The position numbers and the translations under genes are program-made. Below the pieces are notes generated by a model. It saw only the letters and a program-made list of their open reading frames with translations. It searched no databases and was not told the origin of the DNA. Shown piece by piece: positions 9,912 through 20,496 of a stretch of DNA of 64,000 bases. Positions within the stretch are counted from its first letter, which is position 1, and each line of letters begins with the position of its first letter. Origin of the DNA: Malus domestica (lineage: Eukaryota > Streptophyta > Magnoliopsida > Rosales > Rosaceae); the NCBI RefSeq assembly GCF_042453785.1, contig NC_091677.1, positions 29,637,501-29,701,500 on the forward strand, given 5' to 3'.

Positions 9912-12134
9912 TCAGATAGCATGCTTGTCGAGGAATGTGAGGATCAGCTGATTAACTTTCTCTGCAAGTTGTTCGTGCACAAAATGGCTCCCGTCTTCGA
10001 TGAATGTAATGTCCAGATCCGGCACAAAATGCTTCACCGCCCCAGTGCGAATGTAGTCCTCCATCCCTGGAAATTTTAAGACGTAATCCTTCTCGCCCAC
10101 GATCAGCAGCGATGGAGCCGAGACTTTGGGATCAGTTATACCGCAATCCACGGCCAAGGTTCTGCAGCAACAAAGGCACTTTAATAATGAAATGATATTT
10201 CGGGAGTCTTCAAATTTGTTCACCAAATGACGTGTCAACATGCATCTTGTTACTGATAAATAAGGTTTAAGTGGAGCGACACTGGATCAATCAAATACTG
10301 CTATGTCATTCAATAAATAAGCATCGTATTTTCCAATGTTGAGAATTGTCCCACATCGGTGAGGGACAAGGTTTGCTATGTGTTTATATAGTCTAGGGCT
10401 ACTACCTATATTACCAATTGATTTTATGGTGGAACCTCAATTTCATCGTGGTATCAGAACAGGTTGTCCTCGTGTGAAGCCAAACGGCCGCACACACTCC
10501 ACGTCACCCAGTTATTGTCCACATGTAGGCTTGAAAATCCGTCACACGTGCGGGGCGTGTTGAGAAATCTTAGTAAACTGCTAGACTAGAGAAAGGATAG
10601 CATTCCTTGTGAGAACAGAATTATGTTTCGGTACCTACCTGTATGGAACTCGCAATGGATAACGGAATCCAGATTTTTCATACAAAGATGCGTAGACATC
10701 AAGATCTTCTTCCGAAAGCCCTGGCGGCAGAGGAGTTGCAGGGTCAAACAAGTCCATGATTTCTTGATCAGGAGCAGCTGTTGGGATCTCACTTCTAGAG
10801 AAGAGAATGTAGATGTTCCTAATCACCGTCTTCACATCAAAGCGACCAAAATCTGCTTCTGCCCTCCCTGGTTCCTGGAATTAGATAATAAGAACCTAAT
10901 TAGTACCTTAATTATATGTCATAGACGAATAAATTAAGCTTATGAATGATTGGAACATGCCAGTGTGGAGATTATTAGCCGAAAACTGAAGGTGTTGATG
11001 GAAAATTGAATGTATATACATACCTGCCACCTTGATATGTAGAACCCTTCAGGAAGGAGATGATTTTGGACAGCAGAGGGACCTGGTAGCAAGAAAGGAA
11101 TACCTAGTGTAACGACACCAGATACACGCTCCGGGTGGAGAGCAGCTACTAAGTACGCAGGCAATGCTCCAAAATCTTTCCCAATAAGAAAAGCCTAGTG
11201 CCAATAACATTCTGTTAGGCTGTGTGCATATAATTAACTTCAAGTTCTTGACGAAAATGTACTGAGTGTGAGTACTTAGACATATGTATTGTATATGGAC
11301 TCACACAATTACCCCTAAATATCGCCCGATAGCCTTAATTTTTTATTCCAATTACATGTAGGGCAGAGAAATGAGAACATATCTGCATTACATCAAAATG
11401 AAAGTACGGAGTTGGATTTCGATTACGGGATACTGGTGTGTGTACTTTAGTTAGATCAACAGGAACATTCACTACATTGAGAAATCTTAAGGAGAAATAC
11501 AAAAAAATGTCCCTGCAAAAATCCATCAAAATCATAAACCAAGTCCACAGAAATCCATCAAAATCCATATAGAAATCCTTAAAAATCCATATGGAATTTG
11601 TAGGAGTTTTCAAATCCTATCAAATCTAAGTCTTTTAAAATCCTCCTAAATTAATATTACCTTGTTAATGGCCAAAGAATCCAAAAGGGCAACGACATCG
11701 TGGACAAGGTCAATGAAGGTGTCCTTTTCAGGGTCAGCCGGCTGCTCGGAAAGTCCATAGCCCCTGAAATCAATGGCTATTGCCCGGTAGCCCTTGTTTG
11801 CCAAAGCAACCAGTTGATGCCTCCACGTGTACCATATTTCCGGAAATCCATGAAGGAAAACCACAGCCTTTGGACCTGCACAAATTCATCAGCATATCAT
11901 TTTTCTTTTCCTTGTTGACAACAGAAAGAAAATTACAAGGAAGATCCTCGTCGGATCTTTAAACCCTAGGTATATGACCTCCTTCGGGAAATTATAAAAC
12001 CAAATATAAAGAACGATTATACTTTATGTCCTAAGTTCGCAAAAACGTCTGGTGTTATACGTACCGCTTCCGATTTCAGCTACGTGAAGCTTGAGTCCTC
12101 TTACTTCCACATGTTTGTGCTCGATATTTTCCAT
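9912..12134 (-). CDS. Soluble epoxide hydrolase-like protein, copy B (313 aa, five exons)
   Basis: Exons on the minus strand are 12065-12134, 11661-11875, 11024-11194, 10639-10874 and 9912-10161. They total 942 bp and stay in frame. Exon sizes 70, 215, 171 and 236 are identical to copy A; only the last exon differs (250 against 259), by three codons near the splice. The protein shows HGFPE, DFRGYGLSEQPADPE, FLIGKDFGALPAYL, a lid with EPGRAEADFGRFD, GEKD and GSHFVHEQL. Thus the catalytic Asp and His positions are kept, and the nucleophile loop has the same KDFGA variant. All donors read GT. Intron 4 has taken in a TRIM-like insertion (10337-10569), and the leader just upstream is rich in GA repeats. 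The likely role is epoxide hydrolysis in lipid or xenobiotic metabolism; the substrate is not known. Both copies look intact, so this is a recent functional tandem pair. Confidence 0.92.
10337..10569 (+). mobile_element. TRIM-like element in intron 4 of epoxide hydrolase B
   Basis: An LTR-like block starts TGTTGAGAATTGTCCCACATC at 10337 and ends near 10445. A tRNA-Met-type primer-binding site, TGGTATCAGAAC, follows at 10449-10460. A short interior ends CGGGGCG, and a new TGTTGAGAAA at 10558 marks the start of a 3' LTR that breaks off at once. It shares CCAATTG-TTTTATGGTGGAACC-type sequence with the element at 610. It is non-coding and antisense to the host gene. Confidence 0.72.
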
Positions 12135-12144
12135 TACTGAAACA

Positions 12145-12182
12145 GATGGAGAGAGAGAGAGAGAGAGAGGAGAAAATTAATC

Positions 12183-12220
<38 letters not shown>
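12145..12220. repeat. GA microsatellites upstream of epoxide hydrolase B
   Basis: Two GAGA runs, about 12148-12169 and 12187-12219, sit just before the start codon of the minus-strand gene. They probably fall in its 5' leader, where they read as TC repeats. Confidence 0.85.
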
Positions 12221-12221
<1 letters not shown>

Positions 12222-13280
12222 GGAGCTGAGCGAATATTAAGTAGTTAGATGATGAGCATTGTTGGTCAACTGCTTCTTGTCTTCACGTTGACACCATCCG
12301 GACCTTTTTGTGAGGATCTGTCGGCCAATGCATCTTGGCCGTTGATGTAGATCGGCGGCCAGATTTTATCTTTATTTTTTTAACTTGCAACCTGCTCTGT
12401 CTCTTCTTCTCTCCCTTCTCCCGGATGAAAATTTGAAGTAACAGTCACATAAAATTATGACTACACGAAGTGGGCATGGGAAAAGTTTTCTTCATTTATT
12501 CCAGAAATAAAAATTTGGCAATTGTCATGAGGGAAGAACAAAACTTTATTTCTTTATAAATTAAAAAGTAAAAATTTGAGAGAACCACAAACAATTGAGC
12601 ACATTGGATTGCACCATCAAATGGGAACTCAAAACGAGCAAGAGGTAGCAATGGCGACGCCAGTGGGTGGTACAATGGGAGGCACTAGTCGTAAAGTAGA
12701 AGCCGCTGGGTGGTATAAATTCGAGCCCCAACGAGCATTTACAGGTGAGCACGGTCCGGTTTCATCCTCAAATTGGAATAAAAAAATATCAAAGGTTTGG
12801 TTTGGTGCGGTTTTACTTAAATTTATTATTAAAACCGTACAGTTTGATTTACGCCAATTCAGATTCAGTTTATGCCGGTTTACGATTCTAACCAAACACA
12901 TATTTCAACACAAATTCAAGCAAATTTGAGTTCTCACTACTATATCTACTAGAATTGTGACTCGAAGATAGAAAGTTTACATATAAATATAAATCAAAAG
13001 ATAAAAAGCTTCATATCATGACCAAAGTGTACATCCTGGAATGAAATTAAAATGTACATAATGCATATAGATAAATGAAGAAAATAAGAGAGGAGAGAGA
13101 GGGATGAAAATTGGAATGTGAACGCCGGCTATGGTGGAATGGATGGGTTGAGGTAATTATTTTGGGCTTGAAATTTTTTTATATAAATTTTTCGCGAGAG
13201 CCCTTCTCTCCTTTTGTGAGAGTTTCCTCCCTTCCTTTCGATGAGGGTCTTCATCTTGCTCACCTTTTTTGGCGCCAATT
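12221..13280. other. Intergenic, upstream of epoxide hydrolase B
   Basis: No conserved gene recognised. A stretch near 12750-12900 (GGTCCGGTTTCATCC, then several GGTTTGGTTTGGTGCGG-like words) resembles decayed hAT-type MITE sequence. A TATA-like TATATAAAT near 13181 has no gene after it. Confidence 0.45.
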
Positions 13281-14340
13281 AGACCTGGTAATTTCTTACA
13301 CGACACGTAAATGACACGAAAATAATGGGTTTCGGATCAACATGATAACTAATTGGGTCACACGATAATAATCCTTTAATAACGGGTCTTTAACAGGTTT
13401 ACACGAGAGTGACACGCGGGTAACCTATTTCGACACGATAAGAAAAAAGTTATTTCGATGATTTTAATTTTTTTTAAACTACTAAAAAAAACTTACTATA
13501 AAATACAATAGATATAATGAATATGTATATATTGTTCATTAATTATTATTCTATATAAATTTTAAAATTTAAGTTTTATTTATTTATTTATTTTTATAGT
13601 ATATTATAGGCAAATATTCTGATTAAAAATCATAAAAACACATTAAAAATAAAAATATCACGTAATTTAAAAATACCAAACACATTAAAAAATTATAATA
13701 ATTCATTTACATGTGCAAAAAATATGAAAAAATATGCAAACGCTCGTAGTCACATCCTCTACATTTTAAGGATGTGTATATGATCGTTTGAAATTTTAAA
13801 ACCATACAAACTCTCATGAATAGTATTTTTAAGGGAGTTCAAAATAAACAAAATTCATAATCATTAATGTATAAGTCTGAAAGAAGTGAAAGCATAATTT
13901 ACGTTCATAATTGCATCCTCAACGCTAAAACGATGGTTACATGGTCGTTTAGATTTTTAAAACTCTCCAAATCTCATGAATAGTGTTTTTTATTTGAGTG
14001 CAAAATTAATAATAATTATTGTAGAAGTGTGAAAATGTAATCACTCGTAATGAAAAGCTTTACAACTTTCATGAAGAGGTCAACTCCGAAATTTAGTATT
14101 ATGTTTTACATTTTGTGGGGTCAAATTATGTTTTTCATTTTCATTTTTATTGATTTAAATTTTTTTTTTAACTGGTAACAGGTTTGGTCATATTACCTGA
14201 TAATATTAGCGGGTTGATTTCGGGTTGGGTCATATTACCTGTTTACTTTAACAGGTATTACACGACACGACCTGTTAAACATCGGGTATAATACGAAAAC
14301 AACACGAACACGAGAAACACGACACAAATGCCAGGTCTAG
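13281..14340. mobile_element. Non-autonomous DNA transposon, about 1.06 kb
   Basis: The left terminus TAGACCTGG is matched inverted by CCAGGTCTA at the right. Subterminal words repeat in both orientations: ACACGACACG, AACAGGT and GGGTCAYATTACCTG-like motifs. The centre (13450-14160) is AT-rich and non-coding. No clean TSD, so the superfamily is uncertain; hAT is likely. Confidence 0.65.
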
Positions 14341-15054
14341 CGTCGACTCTGGCTTTGGCTAGAGTCGGTTGCCACTCTTCTCTTCCTCCTCCTGTTTTCT
14401 CCCCGTATCCCCTTCTCTGCCTTCCTCTTTCTTATGTTCTTCTTCTTCTTCTTTTCTTTTTGCTTCTCCCAATGCTTCTTCCTTTTTTCCTGCTCTCCTT
14501 TTCCAATATGGCCATTTCTTCCTACCCCCAGCGGCGTTCCTTCTTGCCCCTCTCTGCACCCACTTCCAAACCACGACTTGTTGTTGTTGTGATATTTCAA
14601 GATGGTGAATAGAGTTCTAGTGTTCCCACCGGCTCGGGTGTTCCACACCACCACTTTCTCATTGTCTCTACCTTTTCCGGCAGTGTTGTTCGCGGGTTGC
14701 CACGAACTTCATCTTGATAGTTGGCTTCTTCCAATCACTTGCTAGCTATCCTTTCTTTGTGGCTGTGCTCAGGACGTTAATTGATGTGCGATGCTGCAAT
14801 TGATATGGCGATGCTTGGCTGTGGACAAGGACTTGGTCGGATCGAGAACATCGGCGAAAGTAGTAGAATTGTCTGGTGTCTGTAACCTCTTTTGTGTGTT
14901 TTGGGCTTCAACTACTGGTTGGCCATTTGTAGTTTGTCTTTTTTGGCCCATGTTTTGCTTGTTTATGTGTGATCTTTGGGCCTTGGGTTTCCTTTTGTGT
15001 ATCTTTTAGTTGTAATAAATGTGAAGAAGCCTTTTTCCAAAAAAAAAAAAAAAC
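14341..15054 (+). other. Possible retroelement 3' end with A-tract
   Basis: A pyrimidine-rich stretch (14370-14500) is followed by mixed-composition sequence that ends TGTAATAAATGTGAAG and an A run at about 15039-15053. A polyadenylation-like signal plus an A tail suggests a LINE or a processed-transcript insertion. No protein family was recognised, and the long open frames at 14328-14654 are low-complexity. Confidence 0.35.
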
Positions 15055-15167
15055 AAAGAGATAAAGAATTACAACAACAACAACAACAAAGTCTTTTCCC
15101 ACTAAGTGGGGTCGGCTATGTGAATCTTAGAAAGCCATTGCGCTCGGTTTAAAGGGATAAAGAATTA
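15055..15167 (-). mobile_element. 5'-truncated Au-type SINE (3' end) with TSD
   Basis: A 79-bp insert (15072-15150) reads on the minus strand AGCCGACCCCACTTAGTGGG and ends in TTG repeats. These are features of Au SINE 3' ends. It is flanked by a 17-bp direct repeat, AAAGAGATAAAGAATTA and AAAGGGATAAAGAATTA (15055-15071, 15151-15167), with one mismatch. Confidence 0.7.
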
Positions 15168-15839
15168 GATTTTTAAAAAAAATTAATAGAGATGCTCCGG
15201 TGCGGTTTCTTCGGTTCTTGAGAATTAGAAACCAGAATTGGAACCATTTTAAACTAGTTCGGTTCAGTTTTGGTCCAAGTTTGAACGGTTTTGGTGAACT
15301 TGGTTTTTTATGATTTTTTTCATCTAATTCGGTTCGGTTTCACAGTTTCTCGATTTTTATGCCCACCCCTACAAGCATCTAAAGGATGTTCATAATTCAG
15401 AAGCACTAAAAATATATATAACAATGTTTCTGCTTACCTTTCAAATGTTAATATTTTTCATTGATGTGAAATTGCATACAAAGACAAGTACAGCAAGCAT
15501 ACTACCATGAACGAATTTGATTCCGAAAAATCTAATAGTTGTAGACCATAATACAAGTATCCCATTGTCAAACCTGTAAACTTAACAAAGAATACAACTC
15601 AAACATGTAATGTGCTCCCTCTGGTAGCTATTTTATTCGGTTGCAAAGAACCATCTATACAAGCGCAAGGTTCTCTTTCGAAATCTGCATCCTGCAAATT
15701 CAGACTCACAGTAGTTCCATCAGTTATGTGAACACTGCGATGAATTACGAATGATTAATCTGTATCCTTTTCCAAACCAGTTGAAGGATGGTAAGATGTG
15801 GAAGATATATCTGTTCATCGAATGAGCTTTCCCGAACAA
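15168..15839. other. Intergenic / 3' region of polyol transporter
   Basis: 15180-15372 has GGTTCGGTTT words and ends ATGCCCACCCCT, resembling a degraded hAT MITE. About 15470-15839 is probably the transporter's 3' UTR on the minus strand. No other gene seen. Confidence 0.45.
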
Positions 15840-18060
15840 TCATCCTTTCTGCACAAGGTGCTCGACATCTCCTAGTTCCACTTGACCTCCTTTCTGATCA
15901 TGTTCAGTTTGAAAAAGCGACTCAATCTGCTCCAATGACTTTCCTTTGGTTTCTGGAACACAGGTGTGGACAAATACGACAGAAAGAGCAGCGACTGCAG
16001 AAAAGATAAAGAATGTTCCACCAAATGAAATTGCATTGGAAACTGAGAGAAAAGACATGGCAACCAGGCCACTGGACACCCTATTACCCACTCCTCCGAG
16101 TGCTGCTGCTTGCGCACGCACCCTTAGAGGGAAGATTTCAGATGTCAAAACCCAGCAAACAGGTCCAATTCCAACAGAGAAGAAGGCTACATTTCCGCAT
16201 ACGGATAAAATTGCCATTGCAACGCCAAACTGTCCTTTCCCAAGAAAAGAGAGAGTAAATCCTAAACTGAATAAACAAATCGTCATTCCAATCGTGCTGA
16301 CATAGAGCAAGGGCTTTCTTCCGAGCTTGTCTATAAGAAGAATAGCGACCATTATAAAAACAGTCTTTGTGACACCCACTGCAACAGTTGCAGCAAGTAC
16401 ATTTTGTTTATTTTTTATTCCTGCTTCTTGGAAGATTTCGGGGCTGTAGTACACAGTCGCATCTATTCCTGTTATCTGTTGAAAACATTGAATTCCAAAA
16501 CCTGTGATAAGCATCCGACGAAGTGAAGGAGATGGATTCATTAGTTCACTCGTCACGCTTTTCTCCTCATACTTCCCCGCACTAGAATTGTCAGCGGCTG
16601 CTAGTATTTCATTCAGTCTGTCCTCCACCTCACTTTCTTTCTCATTTGTTTTCATCAACACTGATCTTGCCTCGTCAACACGGTTCTGAAGGACCAACCA
16701 CCTTGGAGACTCGGGGATTACGAAAAGTGCAAAACCAATGAAAATTGAAGGCGTGATTCCTACTGCAAGCATTATCCTCCAGTTTATATGTGCCGGAAGA
16801 CCAGAAAATGCATAGTTTGAGACGTAGCCGAGTAAAATTCCCAGATTTATAAATATTTCTGGGAATGAGGTGAGTGAGCCTCTGTCAATGGTGGGTGATA
16901 TCTCAGCGATATAAACAGGGGCAATCATGACACCAAAGCCAATTCCAACGCCCGCAAAGAGTCTTCCAATCATCAATATTTCAAATGAAGGAGCAAGGGT
17001 CATTGTAGCTGCACCTGCTTGAAAGACAACAGCAGCCAAGGCCATGGTCCACTTCCTACCAATGATATCTGATGTTTTACCGCCGGCTAAACTACCGAAA
17101 AGCGAAACAATGCTCAAAATCCCAACAAGAACTTCTTCTTGTACCTCGGTTATCTTTAAATCTTCCTGAATGAATATGATAGCTCCACTCATGACACCTA
17201 CATCTGCCGATTCAAACAAAAAATATAATTAAACACATATCTTCAGAATCACCTTATTCGAACAATTTAAAAATTAGGGTACTTGCGAACTGGTATAAAC
17301 ATCATCATTTTTGTTTACTAATCTGTTGCAAGGAGGAGTTACAAGATTGATGAAGTTAGGAAGACGGTTGCCTTGTGGTGAATGGAAACTTATTAGACCC
17401 GAAAATTTTAATAGGGACTACCAGCAAATAAATCACATAGCACTACCAGCAAGCTTAGGAATTATTCATAAAAGGGAACAGTAGATTCTTAAAGCAATTA
17501 GGCACTACAGTTAACCAAACAAAGCAGATCATAACAGAACGTACATGCCAATTAACAACGTCCACCGACAGCAGCAACTTCCTATAACAATACCAGACAG
17601 AGCTCACCTCTCTCCGCACAAGTTCGAATTCTCCTCCCCGTAGTTTAGATTAAGTAATTAGAATATCGCTCGAATAGATAAACAAACGCACAGAGCAGAC
17701 ATTATCGCGCGCACGAACAGATGTACATACACAAATACATAATTACATACAAAAATACACACATTTCTATAGATACATGTACAGATACACATCCATACAT
17801 AAAAGGTAAAGCATGTAGTTACCATAGCCAAGAAGAACAGAGTTGAGAGAGGCAAAAATGGCGCAGGCGAGGACATATTTCCTGGTTTTTTTGCTCCTGA
17901 TTTGTTGAAGGTGGTGGCGAGAAGCACCATCCTCGTTTTCCTCTGTGAGCTCGACCTCGGGCTCAGAATCCATCCTCTTGTACTTGTTCTTGGTTCCCAA
18001 TGGAATCCCAGACATACCCATTTCTCCATTTCCAATTTCTGGAACACCCACCAACCCCAT
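15840..18060 (-). CDS. PLT4: Polyol/monosaccharide transporter, PLT4 type (533 aa, two exons)
   Basis: Exon 1 is 17823-18060 and exon 2 is 15840-17203. The join gives 1602 bp in frame. The N-terminus MGLVGVPEIGNGEMG, then KNKYKRMDSE, is typical of the plant PLT4 clade. Major-facilitator sugar-porter signatures follow: LLGYD-VGVMSGA across the intron, GGKTSDIIGRKWTM, PESPRWL in the central region, FQQITGIDATVYYSPEIF, DKLGRKPLL and VPETKGKSLEQIE. These imply twelve membrane helices with a cytosolic loop after helix 6. Relatives move polyols or monosaccharides with protons across the plasma membrane. In Rosaceae sorbitol is the main long-distance sugar alcohol, but the PLT4 clade's substrate is less certain than that of sorbitol-transporting paralogues. 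The intron is 619 bp and splits the Asp codon of GYD. Length is normal and no lesion is seen. Confidence 0.95.
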
Positions 18061-19794
18061 CTCGATTTTCTTTCTGAATCTCTCTGTTTCTGAACAGAAA
18101 ACTCAACGAACAGAGCACAAGTCAGATGTTTTTTGGGGGGTTTGGTTTGGTTTGGTTTGGTTTCCGTTTGACTGCCCAATACTTGGAGACTAGAGGAAGA
18201 GATCCATGGGATTGGCTTGAGTTTTAGATCTGAAACAAAAATTAATTAATTAATTTATGATAAATAGAAAAATAAAAATTGAGACGCGGGCAAAGGTGGG
18301 ACCTTTCTTTTTGCAATGCAAGAAAGAAAACCCACTTGCGGCAATTTTACATGTGCGACCGATTTACCGTCACAAGACCTCGACCTCTCACTTAATCAGG
18401 CTCAGCTGCTCAGATGGCGCTTTCCAGGTGACAGCTGTGCAGATTGTCTGTAAAATATTAGATATTTTTGTGCTCTCATTTCTAATACAATGTGGAAAAG
18501 GATTTCTCGTTGTTTCGTTCATTCTCAAATATACAACGTGTAGTGAGTATGTAAATTACATATAATGAAATTAATCCAAACAATGAATCTAATCTCGAAG
18601 AGCGATCTCACTAATATGGTCGTTGGTTCTCATAAGAGCAAGTTGTATAAAACAATTTTACAATCACCTGACAATATATTATTAGATCAGAATGTCACGT
18701 GGTGATGAAATTATATATTAAGTACTCGTCTCATTGTTCTAAGGTTCTGTACAAGTCTCATTTGTTTTAAAGCGATGTTATCCACACGTTTATTTTTACA
18801 TCCCTCGAACTCTGTTAATTTATGTTATTTGATCTTCTTCAATTCATTCGAGTGAAATTTGAGAAAAATGTGTAAATAGCACCACCTTTATTTTATATTT
18901 TACCTCAAGTGTTTAACACAATAGTTAATTTAAATCATACCCAATAAGTTGGATCTTCCAATTTTTTCTTTCTTTGTGACACATCTAGAAGACAAGCACC
19001 ACCATAACAGACAAGACAACATTCATACCCAATAAAATGAAAAGACAATGTAATATTCTTAGTTTGCACTAATTATTAAGTGGCTTAGTGGCATGCACCT
19101 CTTTTGGGTAAAGATTTCATTTTCTTATCCAACAAGTTAAATTTAATTTAAAACTTATTACAATTGAAATTTTTACAAAATCGAGAATATTGATAAATCA
19201 TCTGCCACCATATAATCTACCATCACCAATTGAGGGAGATTTTCATTGATTGGCGTAAACACGACCCAACTAATGGCCAACCATGTTAGAACGTATCAGA
19301 ACTCTACAAATACAAAATTTGAAGAGATAAAGGACCCCGATCAATTACGTAAATTGTCACTCTATATTATGTTCGATTCTTATCCAAGCACAATGTAATC
19401 TTATCTAGATTTTTTTTACGCAATTACCTTCCCACTCTTGTATTTCATTTTTTTCTTTGCATTACACAATTTCAATTTACGCATGGTATTTTTATTCTCT
19501 TGATTCACGTACTCGCATTACAATCGTTTGATTAGAATCAAAGCCTAAACAAAAATCACACATATCTTGTCTACGTCGCCGGTCGACCAATCTAGACCAA
19601 AGCTAGAGCATGTACGCAAAATAAAAAGTCAGAAAATCCTTCAAGGCCGCCAAATCCGAACGGATGGAGGGAAACAATCTGATCTCTAGATTAGCCATAG
19701 GTTAATATTTAAATTCTTTATTAACCTTTCTTTTTCTCCTTTTTTTTTTTTTTGGTTTAACTTTATTAACCTTAGTTGAGGAGAAGACAGGTGT
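18061..19794. other. Upstream region of polyol transporter, no gene seen
   Basis: The first 130 bases hold the presumed 5' leader of the transporter. A GGTTT repeat lies at 18141-18165. The remainder is AT-rich without a recognisable gene or a bounded repeat. Confidence 0.5.
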
Positions 19795-19803
19795 TAAAAA
19801 ATA

Positions 19804-19950
19804 GGGTGTGTGGTAGCAAAGGCCCCTGAACTTTACCTCATGTTTAGTTTTCGTCTCTGAACTCTTATATTAGTTTCTCGTGTCCTCCAATTTAACTCCG
19901 TGTTGCACAATTGGTCATTCTGTCAAATATGTTATATTTTCTGTTAAATT
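19804..19950 (+). repeat. MULE left terminal inverted repeat
   Basis: Starts GGGTGTGTGGTAGCAAAGG. It aligns with the reverse complement of 36947-37093 over its whole length with scattered mismatches. Confidence 0.88.
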
Positions 19951-20221
19951 TAAGGGTATAATGGTCTTTTTAAGTTATGAATTCTAAGATTCCCAATATG
20001 TGAATTATATACCTTTCTAGATTAATTTTCCCGTAAAAAAAAAGCTTATTGTGATATGCTTTTGCCCCAAAAAAAAAGTCCAATTGTGATATGCAATTTT
20101 CCTATTTAATCCAATTGTTTATCATATGAGTTAACAACGTAGTGTTGCCTTAAGGAGTCGTCTTTTAGTGATGTATAAACTAGTTGTTTATCTTATACAA
20201 TTTTTTGGCATAACTCAAGAG

Positions 20222-20231
20222 TTATCTAAGT

Positions 20232-20267
<36 letters not shown>

Positions 20268-20268
20268 G
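20222..20268. repeat. AAT microsatellite
   Basis: About eleven AAT units inside the MULE, between the left terminal repeat and the transposase 3' end. Confidence 0.9.
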
Positions 20269-20496
20269 ATTAATACTAAAACAACAAAGTGTGCTAAAGA
20301 TCACCGAAAGTATCGATAACATAACAACTTCATCAAAAGTACCAACATTACCAAAATAAAAATACCAGCCTTACCAAAATACAAAGTTTACTACACAAAA
20401 TACGTACCAATTCTACAACCACATAAAAGATGATTTATGCTACAAAAAGGAAGTTCCAAAAACAACATCAGTGATCCCATTGATCATGCCCAATTT

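Noticed and set aside
14328-14654. Open frames on both strands of a pyrimidine-rich tract
   Set aside because: Low-complexity composition (Leu/Phe/Ser on one strand, Lys/Glu/Arg on the other) without any family motif.
17658-18193. Extra frames around the first exon of the polyol transporter
   Set aside because: They overlap exon 1 in wrong frames or read into intron 1 without homology.
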